Shown one piece after another: positions 1-9,350 of a stretch of 64,000 nt of DNA. Under the pieces are notes generated by a model that did not search any database, was not told the DNA's origin, and saw nothing but the letters and a program-made list of their open reading frames with translations. The translations under genes were made by a program, and so were the position numbers. Source of the stretch: Tolypothrix bouteillei VB521301 (lineage in GTDB: Bacteria; Cyanobacteriota; Cyanobacteriia; Cyanobacteriales; Nostocaceae); NCBI RefSeq assembly GCF_000760695.4, contig NZ_JHEG04000001.1, forward strand, positions 6,826,204 through 6,890,203. The letters are read 5' to 3'. How positions within the stretch are numbered: the stretch's first letter is position 1; each line of letters starts with the position of its first letter.

Positions 1-2
1 TC

Positions 3-2018
3 CGTCATGCCATGCTGTTGGGTATGGCTCTTGAGGAAATCTACGAGTTAACGGGAATTGACCCCTGGTTCCTCGATAAAATGCAGGAATTGCTAGAGGT
101 GGAAAAATTCCTCAAACGGACTCCTTTACAGCAATTGACAAAAGAGCAGATGTTTGAGGTGAAACGCCAGGGTTTTAGCGATCGCCAAATTGCCTACGCG
201 ACTAAAACAACAGAAGATGAAGTGCGTACATACCGCAAACAGCTAGGAGTTATTCCAGTTTACAAAACAGTAGACACTTGTGCGGCTGAATTTGAAGCGT
301 TTACTCCATACCACTACTCTACCTACGAAGAAGAAACCGAAGTTGAAGCAACCACCAAACCCAAAGTGATGATTTTGGGAGGAGGTCCCAACCGCATCGG
401 ACAGGGTATTGAGTTTGACTACTGTTGCTGTCACGCAGCCTTTGCCTTAAAAGATGCGGGTTACGAAACAATCATGGTCAACTCCAATCCAGAAACCGTT
501 TCTACTGATTACGATACAAGCGATCGCCTGTACTTTGAGCCACTTACAAGAGAAGATGTGCTTAATATTATTGAGGCAGAAAACCCCGTTGGGGTGATCG
601 TACAGTTTGGCGGTCAGACACCGTTAAAGTTATCAGTACCCTTGCAAAAATATCTACAGGGACTGGGGACTGGAGACAAAGGAGAATCTTCTTCCTTATC
701 TACCCCCTCTTCCTTATCTACCCCCTCTCCCTTGTCCCCAATCACAAAAATCTGGGGAACTTCACCTGATTCTATTGATATGGCTGAAGACCGGGAGAAG
801 TTTGAAAAGATTCTCAAAGACTTGGATATTGCCCAACCTCCAAATGGAACTGCTCGGAGCTATGAAGATGCGCTGATTGTCGCCAAACGCATTGGTTACC
901 CAGTTGTTGTGCGTCCTAGCTACGTGTTGGGTGGACGGGCAATGGAAATTGTCTATTCCGATACTGAGTTAGAACGTTACATGACCTTTGCCGTACAAGT
1001 AGAGCCAGAACATCCAATTCTTATTGATAAGTTTCTGGAAAATGCCATTGAAGTCGATGTAGACGCGATCGCCGACCATACGGGGCAAGTCGTCATAGGC
1101 GGTGTAATGGAACACATTGAACAAGCGGGCATTCACTCTGGAGATTCTGCTTGTACCTTACCTTCCATTTCGTTACCACCATTAGTTTTAGAAAAAATTC
1201 GTGCTTGGACAACGCAATTAGCACAGGCGCTAAATGTTGTGGGATTAATGAATATCCAGTTTGCCATTGTTGGTTCTCAAACATATTCGCCTCAGGTTTA
1301 TATCCTTGAAGCCAATCCCCGCGCATCCCGTACTGTTCCATTCGTTTCCAAAGCAACAGGTGTCCCGTTGGCAAAGCTAGCATCTTTAATTATGTCCGGT
1401 AAAACTTTGAAGGAGCTAGGTTTTACTAAAGAAGTCATTCCAGATCATATAGCAGTTAAAGAAGCTGTTTTGCCATTTAATAAATTCCCCGGTACTGATG
1501 TCATCTTAGGCCCCGAAATGCGTTCTACAGGTGAGGTCATGGGTATCGATAAGGATTTTGGACGTGCGTTTGCCAAAGCAGAACTGGGTGCTGGAGAACG
1601 TTTACCCTTAAGTGGAACAGTGTTTGTCTCGATGAACGATCGCGATAAAGCAGCTGCAGTTGCTGTTGTCCAAGAGTTTATTAATTTAGGTTTTTCTGTT
1701 ATGGCGACCCAAGGAACTCGCAGCTACTTGGAGGAAAATGGTTTAGACGTTGAGTTAGTGCTAAAACTACACGAAGGACGCCCTCATGTTTTAGACGCAA
1801 TCAAAAACCACAGAATTCAACTCATTATTAACACGCCATCTGGAGAAGATGCTTACAGTGATGCTAAACTCATTCGCCGAACAGCGTTAGCTTATAAAAT
1901 CCCCATCGTGACTACGATTGCTGGGGCAAAAGCGACTGTCGCTGCAATCCGTTCGCTTCAAAGTACAACTTTGGACGTGAAAGTTATTCAAGATTACAAT
2001 ATCGCAGCTGGGAACTAG
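3..2018 (+). CDS. carB: Carbamoyl-phosphate synthase large subunit (5'-truncated by window edge)
   Basis: The large subunit makes carbamoyl phosphate from bicarbonate, ammonia (channelled from CarA) and two ATP, for arginine and pyrimidine synthesis. The reading frame is open to the left edge, so the gene starts outside; about 670 of the usual ~1,080 residues are present. Visible parts are the oligomerisation domain, the second ATP-grasp half (starting near VMILGGGPNRIGQGIEFDY, with VVRPSYVLGGRAME and LEANPRASRTVPF) and the C-terminal MGS-like allosteric domain (VFVSMNDRDK onward). Between FGGQTPLKLS and the family-typical IWGTSPDSID lies an extra Ser/Pro/Thr-rich stretch of about 28 residues (bases ~658-741), absent from the bacterial CarB sequences I know. 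It is encoded by DNA resembling the intergenic GGGGACAAGG-type repeats. The frame stays open, so the protein is probably functional. Family assignment is certain. Confidence 0.97.
   Translation, partial: RHAMLLGMALEEIYELTGIDPWFLDKMQELLEVEKFLKRTPLQQLTKEQMFEVKRQGFSDRQIAYATKTTEDEVRTYRKQLGVIPVYKTVDTCAAEFEAFTPYHYSTYEEETEVEATTKPKVMILGGGPNRIGQGIEFDYCCCHAAFALKDAGYETIMVNSNPETVSTDYDTSDRLYFEPLTREDVLNIIEAENPVGVIVQFGGQTPLKLSVPLQKYLQGLGTGDKGESSSLSTPSSLSTPSPLSPITKIWGTSPDSIDMAEDREKFEKILKDLDIAQPPNGTARSYEDALIVAKRIGYPVVVRPSYVLGGRAMEIVYSDTELERYMTFAVQVEPEHPILIDKFLENAIEVDVDAIADHTGQVVIGGVMEHIEQAGIHSGDSACTLPSISLPPLVLEKIRAWTTQLAQALNVVGLMNIQFAIVGSQTYSPQVYILEANPRASRTVPFVSKATGVPLAKLASLIMSGKTLKELGFTKEVIPDHIAVKEAVLPFNKFPGTDVILGPEMRSTGEVMGIDKDFGRAFAKAELGAGERLPLSGTVFVSMNDRDKAAAVAVVQEFINLGFSVMATQGTRSYLEENGLDVELVLKLHEGRPHVLDAIKNHRIQLIINTPSGEDAYSDAKLIRRTALAYKIPIVTTIAGAKATVAAIRSLQSTTLDVKVIQDYNIAAGN
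658..741. repeat. Low-complexity repeat tract inserted in frame in carB
   Basis: The tract contains a tandem GGGACTGGGGACTGGAGACA-like start and two copies of CTTCCTTATCTACCCCCTCT, then CCCTTGTCCCC. The same vocabulary (GGGGACAAGGG, GGAGACAAGG and complements) appears in spacers at ~2040, ~13920, ~24270 and ~35425. It encodes Gly/Ser/Thr/Pro-rich residues without breaking the frame. Confidence 0.75.
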
Positions 2019-2593
2019 ACGCGGGAGAATAAGAGAGATTAGGGGACAAGGGGGACAAGGGAGAACGCCTACCCAATCCACTCATCCCCAACCCCCAACC
2101 CCTAATCCGCATTAACCGCGATCTTAAGTAAAAATTAAATAAAGTTAATAGAGAAATACTTATAGTTAATATTGAATTTTTTTTAAAAATCTTAGAAATT
2201 TTTCTTTTTCAAGATACATTTATTAAATAAGGCTATAAATCCTGTGAAGGAGGATATTTGGCTTAAATGACCTGTAGGTAAAAGAAATTTAAACTTACAG
2301 CTAGCCAAGCAGTTATCATAAATGTTACAGTAATTAATAATAAAAAATAAAAAGTGTTTGCTAGGGGACTATTTATCTAACTGTAGATACTTGTAAAAAA
2401 TGTGAAATCACTGTAACTTTTTGCAGTTAAGAACAAAAATACGATGACCAATAGCCGCAAAGCATTCCTTGTGCGTCAGTTGCGAATCACAGCATTAGTA
2501 TCCGGTGAAGAACACTGGAATTAGACTTCTAGAAGGCATCTATCAGATCTAACCCCCACTATTAAACCCAATTATCAAAACAAGAGTAGCGCC
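2019..2593. other. Spacer between carB and the sigma factor gene
   Basis: A 575-base spacer. Its first ~90 bases are G/C-biased STRR-type repeats (GGGACAAGGGGGACAAGGGA, then CCCCAACCCCCAACCCCTAA). The remainder is very A/T-rich and probably holds the promoter and a long leader of the sigma factor gene. A TATAAA lies near 2233. No ORF or RNA gene was recognised. Confidence 0.5.
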
Positions 2594-3550
2594 ATGAAGA
2601 CCGCTCAGACAGCTACAGACCTAGTGCGGACTTATTTACGTGAGATTGGCAAAGTGCCCCTCCTGTCGCACGAGGAAGAAATATTTTATGGAAAGCAAGT
2701 ACAGCGTTCAACAGCATTACATGAAATCAGGGAATCGTTAACGACTCAATTAAATCGTCAACCATCTCTAGAAGAGTGGGCAAGCGCAACACAACTAGAA
2801 CCTGCAGAGTTGAACGAAGCCATAGCAGATGGCGAAGTAGCGAAACGCAAGATGGTAGAAGCAAATTTGCGACTGGTTGTGTCCGTAGCTAAAAAATATA
2901 TCAAGCGCAACGTAGATTTACTTGACCTAATACAAGAAGGTAGCATAGGAATGCAACGGGGTGTAGAAAAATTTGACCCCACAAAAGGATATCGGTTCTC
3001 TACCTACGCTTATTGGTGGATACGTCAAGCGATTACTCGTGCGATCGCAGAAAAAGGGCGTACCATCAGATTGCCGATTCACATAACAGAAAAACTCAAT
3101 AAAATCAAGAAAGCACAGCGTCAATTATCCCAAAGATTGGGACGTGCTCCTACAGCTTCGGAACTCGCCAAAGAATTAGAACTAACTCCAAGACAAGTGC
3201 GAGAGTATCTCGAAAAAGCAAGGTTACCATTATCCTTAGATTTGCGATTGGGTGATAACTACGATACAGAACTAGGGGAAATGTTGGAAGATCCAGGCAC
3301 TTCTCCGGAAGACTTTGTTACCCAGTCATCCTTATCTAACGATTTGGATCGTCTTATGGCGGAACTGACACCACAACAAAGAGAAGTTTTATCCCTAAGG
3401 TTTGGTTTAAATGACGGACAAGCGCTAACACTCTCCAGAATTGGCGAACTTCTTAACATCAGCCGCGAACGAGTGCGGCAAATTGAGAGAGAAGCCCTCA
3501 ATAAACTCCGTAAATCCAAAGTTGGTATGAATGAATACTTAGCAAGTTAA
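2594..3550 (+). CDS. Group 2 sigma-70 factor (SigB/SigC/SigD type)
   Basis: This is an alternative but housekeeping-like sigma factor that directs RNA polymerase to promoters, usually under stress or nutrient change in cyanobacteria. Its 318 residues lack the long N-terminal region 1.1 of group 1 RpoD. Seen in order: region 1.2 ([21 protein letters not shown], ~9-29), region 2 with core-binding and -10 recognition segments ([13 protein letters not shown] ... [16 protein letters not shown]), region 3 ([18 protein letters not shown]), and region 4 with a C-terminal helix-turn-helix ([21 protein letters not shown]). The ATG lies behind a long A/T-rich leader. I cannot decide by eye which Nostoc paralogue (sigB, sigC, sigD or sigE) it matches, so no symbol is given. 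Confidence 0.93.
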   Translation: MKTAQTATDLVRTYLREIGKVPLLSHEEEIFYGKQVQRSTALHEIRESLTTQLNRQPSLEEWASATQLEPAELNEAIADGEVAKRKMVEANLRLVVSVAKKYIKRNVDLLDLIQEGSIGMQRGVEKFDPTKGYRFSTYAYWWIRQAITRAIAEKGRTIRLPIHITEKLNKIKKAQRQLSQRLGRAPTASELAKELELTPRQVREYLEKARLPLSLDLRLGDNYDTELGEMLEDPGTSPEDFVTQSSLSNDLDRLMAELTPQQREVLSLRFGLNDGQALTLSRIGELLNISRERVRQIEREALNKLRKSKVGMNEYLAS

Positions 3551-3602
3551 TGACTCGTTCTCGTTATTAGTCACTGGTGATTGGTTAGCGAGGCTGAGGT
3601 GA

Positions 3603-3755
3603 AAAATCCGTTACTCGCAGTACGGTTACAACGACTCCCAAAACAAAACTTACTTTGTTACATTAGATGATAGGGGTACACAACGCGAAAGCATTGTCCA
3701 TATCCAAACAGGCAATTTTGACCTAAGTAATTTTGACCACAACTGTGGTATTTAA
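3603..3755 (+). pseudogene. Possible coding relic before the DUF760 gene
   Basis: Between an in-frame TGA (3600) and TAA (3753-3755) there is an open frame of about 50 codons with protein-like composition (YGYNDSQNKTYFVTLDDRG, then HIQTGNFDLSNFD) but no start codon. It reads like the 3' end of a decayed secreted protein. No family was recognised, and it could be chance. Confidence 0.25.
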
Positions 3756-3766
3756 AGGAGGTAAAA

Positions 3767-4102
3767 GTGAGTAACCCATCTAACCGAGTCTCAGAATTCT
3801 TTAACGGTGAGTCAGAAACAGGCAATTTGTTATTGCAGTATGTTAAATCTCTAAGCCCAGATATAGTTACCCAGCTATCCAAACCTACTTCTCCAGAAGT
3901 TTTCCAAGCAATGGAGCGTAACATTATGGGAATATTAGGGAACTTACCTTCCGAACACTTTGGGGTTACCATCACGACTAACCGCGAACATTTAGGTCGC
4001 CTGCTTGCCTCTGCCATGATTAGTGGTTATTTTTTACGTAACGTAGAACAAAGAATGAATTTTGAAATGGTTCTGCAAAATACTGAAAGTAACGAGGAAT
4101 GA
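3767..4102 (+). CDS. DUF760 family protein
   Basis: A 111-residue soluble protein of the DUF760 family, found in cyanobacteria and plastids and without an established role that I can state. Family-like features are LLQYVKSLSPDIVTQLSKP, VFQAMERNIMGILGNLP and LGRLLASAMISGYFLRNVEQRM. The GTG start is chosen because a strong Shine-Dalgarno sequence (AAAGGAGGT, ~3754-3762) sits just upstream. It is followed by a hairpin terminator at 4216-4255 and is probably monocistronic. Confidence 0.85.
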   Translation: MSNPSNRVSEFFNGESETGNLLLQYVKSLSPDIVTQLSKPTSPEVFQAMERNIMGILGNLPSEHFGVTITTNREHLGRLLASAMISGYFLRNVEQRMNFEMVLQNTESNEE

Positions 4103-4215
4103 AGTGACAACCAATCCCAAAAAGAAATTGAACAGTGAGAATCGTTAATTTTATAAGTTGCTTGGGGAACAATGGCAAAAATCTAGAGTTGTCCCGTGCA
4201 AACTCCGTAAATTAC

Positions 4216-4258
4216 AAACTCGGCAAAAACGTGTATAATTGCCGAGTTTTGTTGTATT
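4216..4258 (+). terminator. Intrinsic terminator after the DUF760 gene, with a -10-like box in its loop
   Basis: A perfect 11-bp stem (AAACTCGGCAA 4216-4226 with TTGCCGAGTTT 4239-4249) has a 12-base loop and a T-rich tail. A consensus TATAAT spans 4234-4239 at the loop/right-arm border. It would place a start near 4246 for the mutT-like gene, so terminator and promoter may overlap. Confidence 0.65.
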
Positions 4259-4279
4259 TTTGTGTACTCTAAAAAACAG

Positions 4280-4690
4280 ATGAGTGAAACAAAGTCTTCC
4301 GTACCTCATAAAATTATAGGTGTTGCCATAATCAAAAACGACCTAGGGCAGATTTTAATCGATCGCCGACGTCTAGAGGGAGCTATGGGGGGTTTGTGGG
4401 AATTTCCCGGAGGTAAAGTCGAGCCAAACGAGACAGTCTCTGAGTGCATCAAGCGCGAAATACAAGAAGAACTGGGGATTGAAATTGAAGTTGGCAAACA
4501 TTTACTGACAATTGACCACACCTACACTCACATACGAGTGACTCTAACAGTTCATGAATGTCGTCATCTTTCAGGGATTCCGCAACCTATTGAATGTGAT
4601 GAAGTTCGTTGGGTAAATGTAGGTGAGTTAGAAACATTTACCTTTCCCGAAGCCAATCTTCAAATTATTGAGGTTTTGAGGAAGGGCTAA
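4280..4690 (+). CDS. MutT-type Nudix hydrolase (8-oxo-dGTP diphosphatase-like)
   Basis: Nudix hydrolases cleave nucleoside diphosphates linked to another moiety; this one resembles MutT, which removes oxidised dGTP. The complete Nudix box is present (GGKVEPNETVSECIKREIQE followed by ELGI, matching Gx5Ex7REUxEExGU). The N-terminus IIGVAIIKNDLGQILIDRR and the late PEANLQIIEVL helix fit the MutT subgroup. ATG 4280 gives 136 residues; GTG 4262 in the same frame is possible, and neither has a clear ribosome-binding site. The stop codon TAA is the first TAA of the TAATGGC heptad array that follows, so the repeat abuts and terminates the gene. Confidence 0.88.
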   Translation: MSETKSSVPHKIIGVAIIKNDLGQILIDRRRLEGAMGGLWEFPGGKVEPNETVSECIKREIQEELGIEIEVGKHLLTIDHTYTHIRVTLTVHECRHLSGIPQPIECDEVRWVNVGELETFTFPEANLQIIEVLRKG

Positions 4691-4972
4691 TGGCTAATGG
4701 CTAATGGCTAATAGCTAATGGCTAATAGCTGATGGCTAATGGTGAGTCCAGCCCTGATAGCAAAGCGTGGCGCGAATGCGCCATAGGAGGGTTTCCCGCG
4801 ACCACCGGGACTGGCGAACAAGGGAGGGCTAATGGCTAATGGCTAATGGCTGATGGTGAAGTTGTCAGGGTGCGGGAAACCCGCCCACAGCACTGAACTC
4901 ACCGCCTACTTTCTCTTGTCTCACTATTAGCAATTAGCAATTAGCTATTAGCTATTAGCTATTAGCTAATTT
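4687..4972. repeat. Dyad-symmetric heptad (TAATGGC) array with GC-rich core
   Basis: Direct heptads GGCTAATGGCTAATGGC open the element. A GC-rich core follows, containing GTTTCCCGCGACCACCGGG and GACTGGCGAACAAGGGAGG. It closes with inverted heptads (TTAGCAATTAGCTATTAGC). The two flanks are complementary, so the single strand could fold into a long hairpin. A closely related element lies at 13022-13240. It separates convergent genes and may also act as a terminator. Confidence 0.8.
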
Positions 4973-6180
4973 GGATATACTGGTAATGTAAAGTGAAACC
5001 ATGCTCCACCTTCAGGAGCAGCATCTACCCAAATTTGACCGTAATGGGCTCTGATAATGCGCTGACACAAACACAAACCAATGCCGTAACCTTCGGTGGT
5101 TTCATCTCTTTCTAACCGGAAGTGATTTTCAAAAATGCGTTCTCGATTTTCTTCGGGAATACCCGGACCTGTATCGCCAACACTAAATTGAACTTTCTGA
5201 GTGGTACGGTGCAAGCCGGAAACCGCAATAGTACCTCCTTCTGGAGTATACTTAATAGCATTGTCTAATAAATTCATCAACACTTGCCGTATGCGTTCTG
5301 GATCGGCATAAACGTTGGGTAAGTCTTTTGGAATGTCTTTTGTAAGCACATGAGATTTGGCTGTGTAGCGATCGCGTACTTCTTCAAGGACCTCTAAACA
5401 AAGTTTGCCCAAATCTATCTTTTGAGGTTGAATGTAAAATTCCTTTTCACTACCGCGACCAACTTGTAAAAGATCGGTAATCATCCTATCTATGATCTTG
5501 GTTTGGCTGCGAGCTTGTTTAAATAAGTGTACCGTCATTTTTGGTGTGATGCGGTCAAAAGTACCGTGTTCTAAGTTGAAGTTAGATTGTAAGGTATCTA
5601 TAGCTATGGAAGCTGCAGTGAGGGGGTTGCGAAGGTCGTGAGCTAACATAGCAATCACTCGGTCTTTGAACTGTAACTGCTCAATTAGTTTTTCTTTTTC
5701 TTGTTTTAAGCGAAAGATTTCATCAGAGAGGTGTAAAAGTTCTTCGGAAACAGCCAACGAGCCGATCGTACACTGACCATCCTTAACAAGATTATTGTCT
5801 TCCGTATTTTCCTTGAAATCGTTTTGTAATTCTAAATACGCATCTACACCAGCTTGCCACCTAGGCCACCAAGTTTTCAATTGAGCCGTAATGTTACTAC
5901 CAGCCAAAATTTGTCTTGGTTCCGGATGGATTTTGATGAGAGCTGGCGTTGCTACCAGTTTAAAGTGTTCCGCCAAGTAAGGCTTTTGTCCTACATCTAC
6001 GATCTGTAGTTCAAACTTATAGTCAGCCTGTAATTCTTCTAAGTATGAAAGGATTCGCTGTACTTGCTGTTTGGACTTTGGGCGTCCATCGACAAAAAGT
6101 AGCAGCTGTAGTGGAGCCTCAGAATAAATAGGCCGATCCTGGGAAAGTTGCATGTAATCGTGTTTCAGCACTGGTAACAA
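4966..6180 (-). CDS. sasA: Circadian clock-associated sensor histidine kinase SasA
   Basis: SasA binds KaiC through a KaiB-like domain and relays clock time to the response regulator RpaA. The N-terminus carries the thioredoxin-like KaiB-type sensor domain (residues ~23-115: [20 protein letters not shown] ... [13 protein letters not shown]). A coiled linker follows (~140-170), then a HisKA domain with the phospho-acceptor His181 in [12 protein letters not shown], and a HATPase domain with N box ([14 protein letters not shown]), G1 ([10 protein letters not shown]) and G2 ([13 protein letters not shown]). Length (404) matches the family. No kaiABC or rpaA lies in the window, but the related regulator rpaB is 8 kb away. 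The stop codon lies in the adjoining heptad array. Confidence 0.95.
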   Translation of the reverse strand: MLPVLKHDYMQLSQDRPIYSEAPLQLLLFVDGRPKSKQQVQRILSYLEELQADYKFELQIVDVGQKPYLAEHFKLVATPALIKIHPEPRQILAGSNITAQLKTWWPRWQAGVDAYLELQNDFKENTEDNNLVKDGQCTIGSLAVSEELLHLSDEIFRLKQEKEKLIEQLQFKDRVIAMLAHDLRNPLTAASIAIDTLQSNFNLEHGTFDRITPKMTVHLFKQARSQTKIIDRMITDLLQVGRGSEKEFYIQPQKIDLGKLCLEVLEEVRDRYTAKSHVLTKDIPKDLPNVYADPERIRQVLMNLLDNAIKYTPEGGTIAVSGLHRTTQKVQFSVGDTGPGIPEENRERIFENHFRLERDETTEGYGIGLCLCQRIIRAHYGQIWVDAAPEGGAWFHFTLPVYPN

Positions 6181-6706
6181 ACCGACGACGCGTAATTGTA
6201 TTCGTAAAATTGACTGGCGGTTGTCGATGGAATAGTTGCTCTGTTTTTTCTAACTTAATATCTATTTTAGATTCTTCATAGTCCTATCCCACACTGGTTT
6301 TTAAGAAGAGATACATTCTTTTTAGCTTCCTAGTTTTATTTTGACCAGATCTTCTCCTAAAAATTATCCATACCACTCCTTTGAGGGCAATAATTGCTCT
6401 GAACCATCTGTTTTGCCAAGCTCAAAGGTATACTCAATGTACGTTCGCTGGTTGATTGATACAAGAACTCACACTGATATTTTTAAGTATTATATAGCAC
6501 ATGGTAGTTCGCTACAACATTCCCAAATTGGTTACACGGAATTATCAGCGAACTTTACCCTTGTCCATCTTTAGAGGCAAAGAGCGGGTTTGATCTCAGT
6601 TTACCACCTAAGATAGTTGCTGATAACGTTAAGAGATTGAGGGTTGGGGATTGGGAAAACTGAGTTGACTCTACGCTACTGTAGAAATTGATCTGCTCAT
6701 ATATGG
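6181..6706. other. Spacer upstream of sasA and of the SLH lipoprotein gene
   Basis: A 526-base A/T-rich divergent spacer that must hold both promoters. A 77-codon plus-strand frame at 6341-6574 starts with TTG, has no ribosome-binding site and no recognisable protein character. I see no RNA gene. Confidence 0.45.
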
Positions 6707-8131
6707 TTGTCCGTGTTGCAAAGTAAACGTCCGGTTGTTTTGATAGGTGTGGCTGTTCTACTAGCTGCGTTAACAGCCTGTGCTAATAGTCCAACTGCCA
6801 AAGAAATTGAGCAGTCTTTGGCAGCAGATCCAAAGCTCAGCAGTAACCCGGTGAGTCTTGGTTCTCCACAAGCAAGCAGTAACCAACAACAGCAAACCGA
6901 TCGCGCAACAGTTAACTTACCTGCTGATTTTCCCAAGGATATCCCTTTATATCCCAATGCCAATTTGCAAGAAGTGATACCACCTAGTAACGAAAAACCG
7001 GGTGCATCATCAACTCGTTGGGTAAGCATTGACCCCAGCAATATCATTGCTAGCTACTATATTCAAAAACTTCCAGCAAACAACTGGCAAATCGTACAAC
7101 AGTCAAACGAGCAATTTAATTTGATTGAGGCGCGGCGCGATCGCCTGTCACTCAAAATTTCCATTCAACCAAAAACAATCACTAATGCCTCACCCAATCA
7201 ACCACAAACCTCTACAGAGATACTGATTGACTACCAACCAAATTCTACAGAAATAACGCAAGCTACCCCAACTCCTACCTCTACCCCCGAAACAACTGCA
7301 ACGGAAGTTCCACAACCAGGTGAATCCCAGTTTGTCGGTCCGGTGCGCTCGCAACAACCAACAGCCACACCAAATACCACAGACGAACCAACCAACAGTA
7401 CCCCCAACACCACAGCAGCGTCTAATCCTCAAGAGTTTAGCGATTTAACCAAAGCACCTCAAGAATTCCAAAGATATATTCGAGATTTAGCAGAGTTGGG
7501 CGTTTTATCTGTAAGCTCAAATGCTGCTAAGAGCAATGAAGGTATTGCAACCAACCAATTTGAACCAAATAAAATTATTGCGCGACGGGATTATGCTCGT
7601 TGGCTAGTCACTGCTAACAATAATATGTATGCCAGCGATCCAGCCAAACAAATTCGCTTAGCCTCGGGAGGTTCCCAACCCGCTTTTAGTGATGTTCCCA
7701 GAACTGACCCAGATTTCCCAGTAATTCAGGGATTAGCCGAAGCTGGATTAATTCCCAGTTCTTTATCAGGAGAGACTACAGCAGTCTTGTTTCGTCCCGG
7801 CGCACCCCTGACACGAGAACAATTGATTTGGTGGAAAGTTCCTTTGGATACACGCCAATCCTTACCAAATGCCAATTTAGAAACTATCAAGCAAACTTGG
7901 GGTTTTCAGGATGCAGGGAAAATAGACCCCAAAGCATTGGGAGCAATTCTGGCAGATCGTCAGAGTGCCGAACAATCAAATATCCATCGTGTCTTTGGGT
8001 ACACCACTCTATTTCAGCCAAAGAAGCCAGTCACTCGTGCGGAGGCGGCAGCAACTTTGTGGTACTTTGGAACTCAAAGTGAGGGAATATCAGCAGCTGA
8101 AGCCTTAAAGGTTAAGCGTCCACCTAATTAA
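6707..8131 (+). CDS. S-layer homology (SLH) domain lipoprotein
   Basis: A 474-residue envelope protein. The N-terminus has a signal peptide with a lipobox (LLAALTACAN), implying lipid anchoring at a Cys near residue 26. A Pro/Thr/Gln-rich linker (~180-240) contains PTPTSTPETT-type repeats. The C-terminal half (~245-470) carries SLH-like segments (FQRYIRDLAELGVLS, ARRDYARWLVTANN, AFSDVPRTDPDFPVIQGLAE, VTRAEAAATLWYFGT), which usually bind secondary cell wall polymer or peptidoglycan. The start is uncertain: TTG 6707 is listed, GTG 6713 is equally possible, and there is no in-frame ATG before the signal peptide. The role is probably envelope anchoring; no enzyme domain is evident. Confidence 0.85.
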   Translation: MSVLQSKRPVVLIGVAVLLAALTACANSPTAKEIEQSLAADPKLSSNPVSLGSPQASSNQQQQTDRATVNLPADFPKDIPLYPNANLQEVIPPSNEKPGASSTRWVSIDPSNIIASYYIQKLPANNWQIVQQSNEQFNLIEARRDRLSLKISIQPKTITNASPNQPQTSTEILIDYQPNSTEITQATPTPTSTPETTATEVPQPGESQFVGPVRSQQPTATPNTTDEPTNSTPNTTAASNPQEFSDLTKAPQEFQRYIRDLAELGVLSVSSNAAKSNEGIATNQFEPNKIIARRDYARWLVTANNNMYASDPAKQIRLASGGSQPAFSDVPRTDPDFPVIQGLAEAGLIPSSLSGETTAVLFRPGAPLTREQLIWWKVPLDTRQSLPNANLETIKQTWGFQDAGKIDPKALGAILADRQSAEQSNIHRVFGYTTLFQPKKPVTRAEAAATLWYFGTQSEGISAAEALKVKRPPN

Positions 8132-8210
8132 CATCACTCACCGTTTACCTACCTCCGCAAGGTTAGTGTAGGGGTTGACAAATCGTCGATCGTTAGTTGC
8201 GGGTCACTGT

Positions 8211-9254
8211 ATGTGGGATGACAATAAACTGTTTGCAATCGTAGAAGAATTGGTCATGCACCATTCTCCTAGTGGTGCGGAAGAAGAAATCAATCAGTTC
8301 TTGATGCAGCAATTTACAGCGTTGGGTGTTGAAGTATGGCAAGACCGTGCTGACAATATCATCGCTAAAATTCAAGGACGAGATTCAACAAGAGCGATCG
8401 CTATCACCGCTCATAAAGATGAAATCGGTGCCATTGTCAAAAGTGTTGGTGATAACGGTCGAGTCGAGGTTCGCAAATTGGGCGGAGCCTTTCCTTGGGT
8501 TTATGGTGAAGGAGTTGTCGATCTCCTCGGCGACAATGCCACCATTAGCGGTATTCTCAGTTTTGGTTCCCGCCACGTCTCTCATGAATCGCCACAGAAG
8601 GTACAGCAGGAAGATACTCCGCTCAAGTGGGAAAATGCTTGGATTGAAACAAAATGTACAACTGCGGAACTAGAAACGGCAGGTATTAGACCGGGAACTA
8701 GAATGGTGGTTGGCAAGCATCGCAAGCGACCCATTAGGTTAAACAACTACATTGCCAGCTACACTTTGGATAACAAAGCTTCAATTGCCATCTTGCTAGC
8801 TCTAGCTGAAAAGATTAAACAACCAACAGTTGATGTGTATCTAGTAGCATCAGCAAAGGAAGAAGTCGGGGCAATTGGGGCGCTTTTCTTCACTCAAAAC
8901 CAGCGCTTGGATGCTCTGATAGCTTTAGAAATTTGCCCTCTCTCCTCAGAATACCCAATTGATGATGGGAAACATCCTGTCATCCTTTCCCAAGATGGGT
9001 ATGGAATTTATGATGAAACACTCAACGGACAACTACGCCACTGCGCCAAAAAACTCGGTCTACCCGTGCAGTTAGCAGTCATCACCGGTTTTGGCAGCGA
9101 TGCGTCCATTGCAATGAAGTTTGGTCATGTGTCCCGTGGTGCGTGTTTGGCGTTTCCCACTCAAAATACCCATGGATATGAAATTGCTCATTTGGGAGCG
9201 ATCGCAAACTGTATTGATATATTGCAAGCGTTTTGTGAAGCCGAGTTCGCCTGA
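8211..9254 (+). CDS. M42 family metallopeptidase (glutamyl aminopeptidase / deblocking type)
   Basis: A cytosolic dinuclear-metal aminopeptidase that trims peptides, typically as a large tetrahedral oligomer. Metal-site motifs are visible: AITAHKDEIG (His and catalytic Asp), SYTLDNKASI (bridging Asp), SAKEEVGAIGA (catalytic Glu pair), ALEICPL and a C-terminal His in NTHGYEIAHL. About 347 residues from ATG 8211 (MWDDNKLFAIVEELVMHHSP) matches the family. TTG 8175 would add 12 residues with poor family character, so ATG 8211 is preferred. It follows the SLH gene on the same strand by about 80 bases. Substrate preference cannot be read from sequence. Confidence 0.9.
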   Translation: MWDDNKLFAIVEELVMHHSPSGAEEEINQFLMQQFTALGVEVWQDRADNIIAKIQGRDSTRAIAITAHKDEIGAIVKSVGDNGRVEVRKLGGAFPWVYGEGVVDLLGDNATISGILSFGSRHVSHESPQKVQQEDTPLKWENAWIETKCTTAELETAGIRPGTRMVVGKHRKRPIRLNNYIASYTLDNKASIAILLALAEKIKQPTVDVYLVASAKEEVGAIGALFFTQNQRLDALIALEICPLSSEYPIDDGKHPVILSQDGYGIYDETLNGQLRHCAKKLGLPVQLAVITGFGSDASIAMKFGHVSRGACLAFPTQNTHGYEIAHLGAIANCIDILQAFCEAEFA

Positions 9255-9350
9255 GTTTTTGGTTAAAATGTGTGAATAGGAAGAGGGTTAGTGCTACGGC
9301 AATTACATACAATGATGGCAATGACATGAATAGAGAGTGACAGCAAGCAA

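Noticed and set aside
4687..4972. Regular heptads as a possible CRISPR array
   Set aside because: The units are contiguous 7-mers without unique spacers; no cas genes nearby.
6341..6574. 77-codon plus-strand frame upstream of the SLH lipoprotein gene
   Set aside because: TTG start, no ribosome-binding site, no family character; probably spacer.
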